DNA of 29,226 nt from a virus. Position 1 is the stretch's first letter, and every line of letters starts with the position of its first letter. Of the stretch, positions 22,769 to 29,226 are shown in pieces. The DNA is taken from IMG/VR virus record IMGVR_UViG_3300042503_000153, positions 1-29,226 of that record. One strand, 5' to 3'. A program made the translations under genes and the position numbers. The notes below the pieces were generated by a model. The model was not told the origin of the DNA. It saw only the letters and a list, made by a program, of their open reading frames with translations, and ran no database searches.

Positions 22769-23092
22769 TCAGCCGACGTTGAGGATGACCATCACCGACG
22801 CATCGCCCGACGCAGCCGCAGCAGCGGCCTTGCCCGCCCGCTTGTGCGTGCTGGCAGTCGTGGTGACGACGCTGTTGGTGGCATCCCAGTAGAGAAGCGC
22901 ACCCTGCGACACAGCGCCCGAAGCCTTGGCGATGCTCCACACGCCATCAACCGACACCGCACCCAGCGCGTTGGCGGCGATTGCACGAGGGGCCACGGTC
23001 ACGAGATCAGCGAGAAGGACGACATCGCCAGCGGCAACAGCAGCCGAAGGCGTGTAGTCGATGAGACAGCCAGCCTGAGAATAAGAAGCCAT
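22769..23092 (-). CDS. Capsid decoration protein, DUF2190-like
   Basis: 107 residues from ATG 23092. AGGTGATC, an exact complement of part of the 16S anti-Shine-Dalgarno end, lies just upstream; an earlier in-frame ATG at 23134 would be inside the hairpin-to-gene leader. The protein is small and beta-rich with Gly/Ala-rich turns: AAVAAGDVVLLADLVTVAPR, then LGAVSVDGVWSIAKASGAVS, then GALLYWDATNSVV. This is the pattern of DUF2190-type capsid cement proteins, which sit on the capsid surface in many copies. The gene is enclosed by hairpins on both sides. Confidence 0.85.
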   Translation of the reverse strand: MASYSQAGCLIDYTPSAAVAAGDVVLLADLVTVAPRAIAANALGAVSVDGVWSIAKASGAVSQGALLYWDATNSVVTTTASTHKRAGKAAAAAASGDASVMVILNVG

Positions 23093-23135
23093 TAGGATCA
23101 CCTGCTTTCTGAGAAATGGGTTGGTTGGAATCATG

Positions 23136-23167
23136 CCGCCGGGCGGGCTTGGGCTCCCGCCCGGCGG
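23136..23167 (-). terminator. Perfect 12-bp GC hairpin after capsid gene
   Basis: CCGCCGGGCGGG at 23136-23147 pairs perfectly with 23156-23167 across an 8-base loop, between the capsid stop at 23186 and the decoration gene start at 23092. No T run follows on the minus strand. It could act as a partial terminator or protect the 3' end of the capsid mRNA. Confidence 0.65.
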
Positions 23168-23185
23168 TCACGGTTTGTCGTCAGG

Positions 23186-24469
23186 TCACGAAGCGTCAGC
23201 CTTCACGCCGGCGAGGTACTCGGCCTTGGCAACGCCAAAGTCGAAGTAGCCACGCATCTGCACGCCCAGCGTGTTGAAGTCGGCTTCCGCCGTCTCAACG
23301 ATGGGAGACTGCACGCCGTTGAGGAACGCCACTTCCATCACCGGCATGTCAGCCGGCGAGGCAAGCAGGTAGTAGTCCTCGGCGCTGGACAGGTAGCTGG
23401 TCGAGACGACCTGATACCGACCGGCGAGCACGTTCACGTTGGGGCCAGCGGACGAGCCGCCAACCAGCAACGCCGAGCCCATGATCTCCGCAGCCGACAG
23501 TTCGATGTCGGACGGCACGAGCAGCACGCGAGGCTCAACGGCAACCGGGTTGCCATCGGGGTCTTTGAGCTTGCGGAACAGCGTGGCAATCGCCTTGAGG
23601 TTGCTCAAGGAGAGAGCACCCGCCGTGGTCTTCTTGTTGCCACGACCCGTGGTGAAGAACGTCGAATCGTCTTGGAACGAAGCCCAGAAGACGTCATTCA
23701 GCTTCAGAGCACCACCACGACCGATCCGCTGCGGCACCGCAGTCAGAGCACCGAGGTCATCGTTGATGAGGTCATTGCGAGTGACACTCGTCATGATGCC
23801 GTAGGTCTCTGCCGAGATCGTCCGCGACTCGTCGCTGACAGCAGCGTTCTTGAGTTCGCCGCCAGGGGCGACCTTCTCAAACTTCATGCCGCCGTTGAGC
23901 CGGTAGCTCGTCAGCGCCTTGAAGTCGTTCACGCTGCGAACAGACGAGATCGACCGCCACGAGGACTCGACGCCGTTGAAGCCGGCGAGCAGGAACTTGT
24001 TGACGGTCGCCGACAGGATGCCGCTGATGCTGTGGGTCGCCCAAGCAGCAGCGAGGATCGGACGCAGGGTCGCAGCGGAAATCCGACGCGAGCCGGTGTA
24101 GCCGCCTTCCTCAGCAGCCGAGAGCAGAACTTCGCCGAGGCTCGTCGTCCGCTGAATCTTGCCAGCGGCTTCGAGGGTCTTGGCGTCGTACTGCTTCTCC
24201 ACATTCGGCAGGTTGCCCTGGAGGGCGAACGCTGCCTCAATCACTTCGGGGCTGCGGCTGGTCGGCTGCGCCATGTGGATGGCAGGAGCCGCAGGCCGCT
24301 CGTCGCGGGTCGCAAGGAGCTTTTCCATGTTGGAAACTTTCTGCGTGAGGGACGCGATCACTTCGGCGTGATCGACTTCGGGCTTGGTCTCCACGGCGAC
24401 ACTCGCCGTGGCTTCCACCGCAGCCGTGACCGGCTCTTCGGTGGGCGTCTGGTTGGCGTTGTCCGCCAT
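23186..24469 (-). CDS. Predicted internal product: scaffold-capsid without protease
   Basis: An in-frame ATG at codon 178 of the fusion gene (24469) is preceded by GAGGAG with a 6-base spacer, the strongest ribosome-binding site in the head block. Initiation here gives 427 residues starting MADNANQTPTEE, just after the protease domain and before the coiled coil. In lambda, the scaffold Nu3 is likewise started inside the protease gene C, so the design is precedented. This would let the phage make much capsid protein and little protease. Predicted only; no protein evidence available. Confidence 0.7.
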   Translation of the reverse strand: MADNANQTPTEEPVTAAVEATASVAVETKPEVDHAEVIASLTQKVSNMEKLLATRDERPAAPAIHMAQPTSRSPEVIEAAFALQGNLPNVEKQYDAKTLEAAGKIQRTTSLGEVLLSAAEEGGYTGSRRISAATLRPILAAAWATHSISGILSATVNKFLLAGFNGVESSWRSISSVRSVNDFKALTSYRLNGGMKFEKVAPGGELKNAAVSDESRTISAETYGIMTSVTRNDLINDDLGALTAVPQRIGRGGALKLNDVFWASFQDDSTFFTTGRGNKKTTAGALSLSNLKAIATLFRKLKDPDGNPVAVEPRVLLVPSDIELSAAEIMGSALLVGGSSAGPNVNVLAGRYQVVSTSYLSSAEDYYLLASPADMPVMEVAFLNGVQSPIVETAEADFNTLGVQMRGYFDFGVAKAEYLAGVKADAS

Positions 24470-25000
24470 AGAAAACTCCTCGTCGGCTTCAGCCGCGATG
24501 GCGACGCTGGTAGCTGCATCAGCGCCCAAGGTGACAAACGAAACCTCACGCAGCGATGAGGCTTTGACGACTCGCACCGGCCCGATGTGGGCAGTGCCGT
24601 TGACGGTGGTGACGCCTTCGGCGTCGATCTTCTGGTGCCTGCGGACATCGGCACCCACGCTCGCCTGGAACTGGTAGCCAGCGGCACCAAGAGCGGCGAC
24701 CTGCCGTGCGTTCTCGTTGTCGGCGAGGATCTCGCCCTCAACGATGATCTGCCCAGCTTCGATGAACGGGCGACCCTGCCCGACGATTGAACCAAGTGCG
24801 TAGTCGTGACCGACCACCACGGGCACAGTCGCCGGAAGTTGCATCCCAGCCATGTCGATCACGACCGGCTCGCGGCTCCAGCCCTGACGGATAGGAGCAC
24901 CCGTGTAGGCGACGATGCGAAACTTCTTGCCAGCCGGTGCCGAATCGCCTTCGGCAGCTTGCAGAAACGTCACGCCAGAATCCAGTTTGATTGCGTTCAT
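23186..25000 (-). CDS. Prohead protease - scaffold - major capsid fusion protein
   Basis: 604 residues. ATG at 25000 lies in an ATGA overlap with the portal stop and has a poor Shine-Dalgarno. Residues 1-165 are an HK97-type (S78-like) prohead protease: His65 in VVVGHDYALG and Ser114 in YQFQASVGAD occupy the expected catalytic positions. Residues about 175-245 are acidic, Ala/Thr/Glu-rich, with a coiled coil (HAEVIASLTQKVSNMEKLLA), as expected of a scaffold or delta domain. Residues about 250-604 form the capsid part, of the Mu gpT-like type, with SSVRSVNDFKALTSYRLNGG and a late YLSSAEDYYLLA. Fusions of this kind are known in phages. The junction is probably cut by the protease during head maturation. 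Confidence 0.9.
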   Translation of the reverse strand: MNAIKLDSGVTFLQAAEGDSAPAGKKFRIVAYTGAPIRQGWSREPVVIDMAGMQLPATVPVVVGHDYALGSIVGQGRPFIEAGQIIVEGEILADNENARQVAALGAAGYQFQASVGADVRRHQKIDAEGVTTVNGTAHIGPVRVVKASSLREVSFVTLGADAATSVAIAAEADEEFSMADNANQTPTEEPVTAAVEATASVAVETKPEVDHAEVIASLTQKVSNMEKLLATRDERPAAPAIHMAQPTSRSPEVIEAAFALQGNLPNVEKQYDAKTLEAAGKIQRTTSLGEVLLSAAEEGGYTGSRRISAATLRPILAAAWATHSISGILSATVNKFLLAGFNGVESSWRSISSVRSVNDFKALTSYRLNGGMKFEKVAPGGELKNAAVSDESRTISAETYGIMTSVTRNDLINDDLGALTAVPQRIGRGGALKLNDVFWASFQDDSTFFTTGRGNKKTTAGALSLSNLKAIATLFRKLKDPDGNPVAVEPRVLLVPSDIELSAAEIMGSALLVGGSSAGPNVNVLAGRYQVVSTSYLSSAEDYYLLASPADMPVMEVAFLNGVQSPIVETAEADFNTLGVQMRGYFDFGVAKAEYLAGVKADAS

Positions 25001-26445
25001 TCGGCCCCCATTGGTTCGCCGTTCTCGTCAAGCGTTCCGCCGTAGTTCACTTCCGGCGCGAAGTCAACGAAGAGGTTGAGTTCCTTCATCAGCGCCACCT
25101 CGGCGGCTCGCTGACGCAGTTCCACGTCCCACTGCTTGCCAGCCTTGGCGTACTCAGCAGCCAGAGTGGTCGTGTGCGTTCGCAGCCGAGTTTCGGCAGC
25201 GTTGGCTTCCTTGGACGGGTCAACGTGCTCTTTGCCATCCCACTGCCACGACCAATCCCACTCGCTGAACGGCGGCACGCCTTCCGGCAGCACACCCGCA
25301 AGCGTGGCTTCGTTGACCCACGCCGCAAGCAGACGGTCAAGCATCACACGCTCAAGATCGTCACGCATGACCCGCTGGGTCGTCGCGTAGATTTGGTGGT
25401 CCATGCGACCGCTCGCATAGTTGTATGACGACGAGTCGAGAGCACAGACGTTGAATGGCAGATTCATGCAGCGACCCAACTCGCCGAGAATCTGACGCAC
25501 GAACGACGGGAACTGCGTCGTAGGCTGCTCTGCCTTCAGCTGCTCGAACGTCCAGCCGTCTGGCAGCGTGACCATCGTCCGCTTCTCAATCGGCATTTCC
25601 GCGAACGCTTCGACCTCGTCAATCTCGGCGGCAGGCGAGTTCGTCCGCAGGAAGCCAGCGAAGTCGGCGGCAGTCTCAGCAGCAGCAACAACCGCCTCGG
25701 TGTAGCGGCGAAGCTGACCAAACAACCGCAGAGCCGGTGCCACCTCTGGATACCCACGGTGCTGACCGGGCCGGATAGGCCGGAACCAATGCACCATCTG
25801 GGCAGCAGGCACGCGCTGGAATTGCAAAGTGTTGACGCGGAAATTGCTGCCGGGATGGAAGTTGAGAACTTGATAGGCAACGACGTTGCCGACGGCGTCA
25901 AACTCCATGCCGTCAACAGTCGAGCCGTCTGGCGTGATCGTCTCGCTCATCAGTTCCGTAGGCGTGGCGACCATCTCGGCTTCCACAAGCCGCAGGTCAA
26001 GCTGAACGCCAGGCAGGCGAGGATTGGAAATCATCAGCGAGAACGCTTCGCCGTCCACGACCAAAGCCTCACGCATCGTCCGCAGCTTCGCCGGAAGGTC
26101 GATCTGCCAGCCCCAGTCGAAGAACAGCTTTTCGATCGCCCGTGCGCTTTCGTCGTCGCCAAACTGCAACTGAAGACGCGGACCAGTGCCTACCAAGTCA
26201 TTGGCGAGCGTGGACGAGATGCCAGCGAGCCACGAGTTGTTGGCACGCTCGTAGCGAGCACGGTTCCGCATCTCGCGCCGCTTCATCGGCGAGAGTGCCG
26301 CATCCGCAGCGAAGGCGTCAGCGTTTGCCCAGTGCCGCCGGTCGTCTTGGCTCTCGGCAGCGTCAAACTTGGCACGGACACGCACGGGCATAGCCGCAGG
26401 CTGCGGTCTGTTGCCTCGCGTGAACAGGTTGCCGAGCATCCCCAC
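24997..26445 (-). CDS. Portal protein, lambda gpB family
   Basis: 482 residues. GTG start at 26445 directly after the upstream TAA with AGGGA upstream; an ATG two codons later is an alternative. The lambda-type portal pattern is clear: an N-terminal basic part with RRHWANADAFAADAALSPMK, then RREMRNRARYERANNSWLAG, later PFNVCALDSSSYNYASGRMD and YATTQRVMRDDLERVMLDRL, and a final WDWSWQWDGKEHVDPSKEAN. The portal is the dodecameric ring at one vertex that binds the terminase and forms the DNA channel. Length and position after a gpW-like gene agree with the family. Confidence 0.94.
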   Translation of the reverse strand: MGMLGNLFTRGNRPQPAAMPVRVRAKFDAAESQDDRRHWANADAFAADAALSPMKRREMRNRARYERANNSWLAGISSTLANDLVGTGPRLQLQFGDDESARAIEKLFFDWGWQIDLPAKLRTMREALVVDGEAFSLMISNPRLPGVQLDLRLVEAEMVATPTELMSETITPDGSTVDGMEFDAVGNVVAYQVLNFHPGSNFRVNTLQFQRVPAAQMVHWFRPIRPGQHRGYPEVAPALRLFGQLRRYTEAVVAAAETAADFAGFLRTNSPAAEIDEVEAFAEMPIEKRTMVTLPDGWTFEQLKAEQPTTQFPSFVRQILGELGRCMNLPFNVCALDSSSYNYASGRMDHQIYATTQRVMRDDLERVMLDRLLAAWVNEATLAGVLPEGVPPFSEWDWSWQWDGKEHVDPSKEANAAETRLRTHTTTLAAEYAKAGKQWDVELRQRAAEVALMKELNLFVDFAPEVNYGGTLDENGEPMGAE

Positions 26446-26649
26446 TTAGATCGTCCCTGGAGGGATCAGCTTGTTGAACCGCAGACCACGCCGCGCATTC
26501 GTGCCTGCACTCGCAGCCTTCGCCGCGAGGTACTTGTCAGCCTCAATCATTGAGGCGACATCCTGTGCCTCAACTTCGCCTGCGTCGGTGCGGACCCGCT
26601 TGGGACCGGATGCCGTCTCGGCAATCTTTGCGCGTAGTTCGTCGCTCAT
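26446..26649 (-). CDS. gpW-like head-tail joining protein
   Basis: 67 residues from the ATG at 26649, almost the same length as lambda gpW (68). A GTG at 26682 would add 11 residues. N-terminal helix SDELRAKIAETAS, then a two-strand hairpin (PKRVRTDAGEVEAQD) and a second helix (VASMIEADKYLAAKAAS) ending in an Arg-rich tail: the gpW helix-hairpin-helix order. It lies, as in lambda, between terminase and portal. Neither start has a clear Shine-Dalgarno. Confidence 0.82.
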   Translation of the reverse strand: MSDELRAKIAETASGPKRVRTDAGEVEAQDVASMIEADKYLAAKAASAGTNARRGLRFNKLIPPGTI

Positions 26650-26682
26650 GCGAGCAACGCTACGGGAAGCACCGGCAATCAC

Positions 26683-26698
26683 AGACCGGGTATGCCGT
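26683..26698 (-). repeat. 16-bp intergenic repeat, copy 1
   Basis: ACGGCATACCCGGTCT on the minus strand, beginning at the last base of the stop of the GNAT-like gene and about 34 bases before the gpW start. It is identical to 12231-12246, and similarity continues more weakly downstream (GATT, TGCT-x-CCC-x-TA). No typical sigma70 boxes are seen. Confidence 0.7.
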
Positions 26699-27114
26699 CA
26701 GACTTCGACCCACTCAGAGCCGCGCCGCTCAAAGAGCACGACGTCTGCCACGCCTAGCTTGCGGGCGATGTCTGCCGTGAAAGGTGAGAACACCGCCAGC
26801 GGCTTGGCTGCGTCGATAACCGGCACAGACAGCATGAACGAAGTCAACGCCGTCGCCTTGCCTGTCTGCCGATAGCGTTCCTCGACGTACTGCTCAAGCG
26901 TCTGCATGCCACGCCAAACGTGCGAGCACGCCCAAGCGATCATGGCACCATCAGCGTGCCAGACGGCGACCGGCGTGCAGCTGCTTGCGTCACCCTCAAG
27001 CACTTGGGCAACCTCAAGCTGAAACTCGCTGCCCTGCTTGGTTAGCCTCGAGCGGATAGCGAGCATGTCCCGAGGCTCGAGACCGTCGATGGTTGCGAGG
27101 GTGATCTGATTCAT
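26698..27114 (-). CDS. Small GNAT-like acetyltransferase-fold protein
   Basis: 138 residues. ATG at 27114 forms an ATGA overlap with the terminase stop; a longer frame reaching to 27294 would only duplicate terminase DNA in another phase. Residues 45-95 have the strand-strand-helix order of GNAT folds: TPVAVWHADGAMIAWACSHV, then TLEQYVEERYRQTGKATAL. The RQTGKA at residues 82-87 fits the R/Q-x-x-G-x-G/A acetyl-CoA loop. The C-terminus has FSPFTADIARKLGV. It may acetylate a phage or host protein, or be a degenerate fold with a structural role. The assignment is moderate. Confidence 0.7.
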   Translation of the reverse strand: MNQITLATIDGLEPRDMLAIRSRLTKQGSEFQLEVAQVLEGDASSCTPVAVWHADGAMIAWACSHVWRGMQTLEQYVEERYRQTGKATALTSFMLSVPVIDAAKPLAVFSPFTADIARKLGVADVVLFERRGSEWVEV

Positions 27115-29204
27115 TTCAGCCTTTTCAACTGGATGACCTTCTTGCCATTCGGCCCGCTCGGGATTGTCACCTTCTTCCGCTGCCTGCCACCCGCCTCGGT
27201 CGCCACGGGATGCACGCCAGCAATCGACGCCGCGACGGCAGAGCCCACGAGACAGTCCCACCAATGATTCTCGCGGCGGTTGTCTAGCTTCCACTCGTCC
27301 ACGACTCGCCCGCGTGCCTCAGTCCGCACCGGGTACTCGCTGGTCAGATGCTCCACCAGCATGTCATGCTCGCCAGCGTGGAGCGTGATAGCCTCGGGAT
27401 CGCCAATTGCTAGACGCAGGCGAGCCGCCGAAAACGTCTTCCAGAAGTTCGTGTCATAGACACCGTACCGCTGGCTAGTCGCCGTCTGCCTCATGACCCA
27501 GTTCAAACCAATCTTCTCGCCTCGCCCCTTCTTCTCCGTGAGCGAGCCGCCAGACGCACCGATGCCTTTGCCGTGACTCGGCAGCAGACTCGCCGCAAAC
27601 GTGGACCGCCGGCAGAACGTCCGCACCGTCTCGGTGGACTGCCCCCAGTTGGCGTCTATGAGCACCTGACGCACACGCATGGGCACGTCGTCCTCTCGCA
27701 TCCAATCCTTGCCGAGAAGGATCTGCGTCAGAGACTCTAGGCCAGCGGATAACGCACCCTCGAACCCGGCACCCTTGGCGGCTAGTGCTAGCGTCTTCTT
27801 TGCGTTCTTAGCTTCAAAGAACGTACTGGCTTGGTCAGGGTAAGTGCCGTAGGCCACGACGTGCCCGCCGAACGACTCGCCCCACGAGGCGACGAGCCAG
27901 TACAGAAGTTTGTCCTGCACGTCGATGAACGCCGTGAGCGTCTGGTGCGACAGCGGCACAGCCCCACGCGGAAGCGTCAACGCACGAGCAGCGAGTGACC
28001 GCTTGTCGAGCTTCTCGGACGAGATGTCATCCGCCAGCGGTGCGTTTTGGTACTCGGCTTGGAACGCCGATTCTCCACGGTCAATGCGTAGGTTCCACGC
28101 ATGCTGAATCGCCGTGAGTTCGTCGTCGTGTTTCCGCTCGGGCCACGCCACCCGAGAACCGGCATCCATCGTCGCCTGATTGGCAGCGTAGAAAGCGTCG
28201 GCGGCTCCTGTGCCCTCGCCGCTACGCTGACCCTCACGCCGCATCTCTGCGTACTGGCCCCAGAGTTCATCCGCAGTCGGCCACTCGTAGACGAGTTTCG
28301 TCCGCTCGCCCTGCCACGACGGATGACGCATCCTGTCGAGCAGACGGTCGGCCAGGTCGTCAGGACGGATGACGGTAATCGTCGCCAGCCCTGCGATCTT
28401 CTTGCCCGGTCCAGAGAGCCCGAGGATGGCACCGGCTAGGATGCGTTCGCGGGTAGAGACCTGCGACGGCGACGCAGATGACTCGTCTGTCTGTGGGTCG
28501 TCAATCAGACACAGGTCAGGACGGATCGTCTTGCCGTCCGGTCGAGTGTGACTGACGCCACGGATGCGACCCGTGATGCCAGCGACACGCACAGCCGCAC
28601 CAGCCGAGGCGGCACCAGTGATCCACGGCAGCGTCACCTTGTCTGCCGTCCATCCCATGTGCGTCGGCTCGCCCTCGCAAGTCTGCCCACGCACGCGAGC
28701 CGTGATGCCGTCCAACGCTCGCACCGGATAGCACGCCGCCGGGAAGTCCTCGGCGAGCAGGTCGTTTTGCTCTAGGTGACTCTTGAGCGTATCGAGCATC
28801 TGGCAGGCAATCGCTTGGTCAGAGCCCACGAGCATGACAAACGAGCGGTGCCCGTAGAGGCAGGCCCACAGGCACGCCCAGATCGACAGCGTGCTCTTAC
28901 CTGAGCCGCGAGGCATGGCGAAGGCAAACAACTCGCCACGCAGCACAGCCGCCTCAATCTTGGCAATAGCCGTCAGGTGATCCGGCGACCACGCCAGCGG
29001 GAATGACTCGGCACCGTAGACCTCGCAGAACTGGCGGAAGGACGACCGGCAGGCGTCGCGGCGTTTGGCGTCCTTGACCGGCGGGATGCTGCCGATGTCT
29101 CTGCCGGCGGCAGAGATGTTCCTAGACCACTGCCCGCCTTGAGCCTTCTGCCGCTCGTAGCTGCGTTTGGCTGCGTCTGTCTTTTTGGGAGTGCGGGCGT
29201 TCAT
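27111..29204 (-). CDS. Terminase large subunit, GpA-like
   Basis: 697 residues. Packaging ATPase and nuclease that cuts concatemeric DNA and pumps it into the head. Walker A is PRGSGKST at residues 98-105; Walker B is LCLIDD at 231-236 with a catalytic Glu in the following QTDE. The nuclease part has Asp428 (FIDVQD), Asp517 (LIDANWG) and Asp650 (HWWDCLVGS), the three acidic positions expected of an RNase H-like terminase nuclease. Family style and length are those of GpA-type terminases. The ATG directly follows an in-frame TGA upstream (TGAATG), so a further minus-strand gene may end at that point. Confidence 0.94.
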   Translation of the reverse strand: MNARTPKKTDAAKRSYERQKAQGGQWSRNISAAGRDIGSIPPVKDAKRRDACRSSFRQFCEVYGAESFPLAWSPDHLTAIAKIEAAVLRGELFAFAMPRGSGKSTLSIWACLWACLYGHRSFVMLVGSDQAIACQMLDTLKSHLEQNDLLAEDFPAACYPVRALDGITARVRGQTCEGEPTHMGWTADKVTLPWITGAASAGAAVRVAGITGRIRGVSHTRPDGKTIRPDLCLIDDPQTDESSASPSQVSTRERILAGAILGLSGPGKKIAGLATITVIRPDDLADRLLDRMRHPSWQGERTKLVYEWPTADELWGQYAEMRREGQRSGEGTGAADAFYAANQATMDAGSRVAWPERKHDDELTAIQHAWNLRIDRGESAFQAEYQNAPLADDISSEKLDKRSLAARALTLPRGAVPLSHQTLTAFIDVQDKLLYWLVASWGESFGGHVVAYGTYPDQASTFFEAKNAKKTLALAAKGAGFEGALSAGLESLTQILLGKDWMREDDVPMRVRQVLIDANWGQSTETVRTFCRRSTFAASLLPSHGKGIGASGGSLTEKKGRGEKIGLNWVMRQTATSQRYGVYDTNFWKTFSAARLRLAIGDPEAITLHAGEHDMLVEHLTSEYPVRTEARGRVVDEWKLDNRRENHWWDCLVGSAVAASIAGVHPVATEAGGRQRKKVTIPSGPNGKKVIQLKRLK

Positions 29205-29226
29205 TCAGGAGGCTGTATTTATGGCA
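29205..29226. other. Right-edge segment: possible end of an upstream gene, or a plus-strand start
   Basis: On the minus strand the last bases can be read as the tail of an ORF (A-I-N-T-A-S-stop) ending immediately before the terminase ATG. On the plus strand AGGAGG at 29207-29212 sits 8 bases before an ATG at 29221. Too short to decide. Confidence 0.3.

Noticed and set aside
23672-24559. 295-residue open frame on the plus strand
   Set aside because: Antisense to the capsid fusion gene; Arg/His-rich, no motif, no neighbours on that strand.
25759-26553. 264-residue open frame on the plus strand
   Set aside because: Antisense to the portal gene and gpW; a GC-rich shadow without recognisable features.
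27115-27294. N-terminal extension of the GNAT-like gene to 198 residues
   Set aside because: The added part lies inside the terminase coding end in another frame; the ATGA start at 27114 fits the operon pattern.

Overview
The window is a continuous stretch of a tailed double-stranded DNA phage or prophage genome carrying its packaging, head and tail genes. Every supported gene is on the minus strand, so transcription runs from the right edge (large terminase) to the left edge. Genes are packed tightly, with many ATGA, TAATG and GTGA stop/start overlaps, and no gap exceeds about 100 bases. No tRNA, rRNA, CRISPR, insertion sequence, integrase or repressor is visible, so lytic phage versus prophage cannot be decided here. 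There is a tape measure protein with a frameshifted tail chaperone and no sheath or contractile baseplate gene, which points to a siphovirus-type long flexible tail. Base composition is GC-rich (roughly 60% by eye). Some protein styles (a cysteine-rich segment with a GACC signature, protease-capsid fusion, small tail proteins) recall phages and prophages of Planctomycetota and freshwater or soil metagenomes, but this host assignment is an inference.

Head region, right to left (29204 to 21999): large terminase (GpA-like), a small GNAT-like protein, a gpW-like head-tail joining protein of 67 residues, a lambda-type portal, one fused prohead protease-scaffold-major capsid protein, a DUF2190-like decoration protein flanked by two perfect GC-rich hairpins, and a head-completion-like protein with a fibre-like C-terminal domain. 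The order resembles lambda A-W-B-C/Nu3-E, with the last three merged into one ORF. A strong Shine-Dalgarno and ATG inside the fusion predict a second, protease-free capsid product.

Adhesin cassette (about 21995 to 13674): about a dozen fibre or receptor-binding genes lie between the head-completion gene and the tail-completion genes. Modules recur among them: tropism-determinant-like N-termini, polyglycine domains, a MAHxA-family protein present twice, collagen-like stalks, an FnIII domain, a LamG-like domain, and seven propeller-like repeats nested inside an Ig-like domain.

Tail region (13547 to 3629): tail completion proteins, three tandem paralogous tail-tube-like proteins, a gpG/gpGT-type tail assembly chaperone pair made by a predicted -1 frameshift on a canonical T TTT TTC site, a TP901-type tape measure protein of 1077 residues, and a run of distal tail proteins, two of them cysteine-rich. 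The extreme left (3607 to 1) holds small unknown genes, a metallophosphoesterase, a protein with a DUF1599-like (nucleotide modification associated) domain, and three membrane-associated proteins. The last of these runs off the left edge and carries a cysteine-peptidase-like GDC motif.
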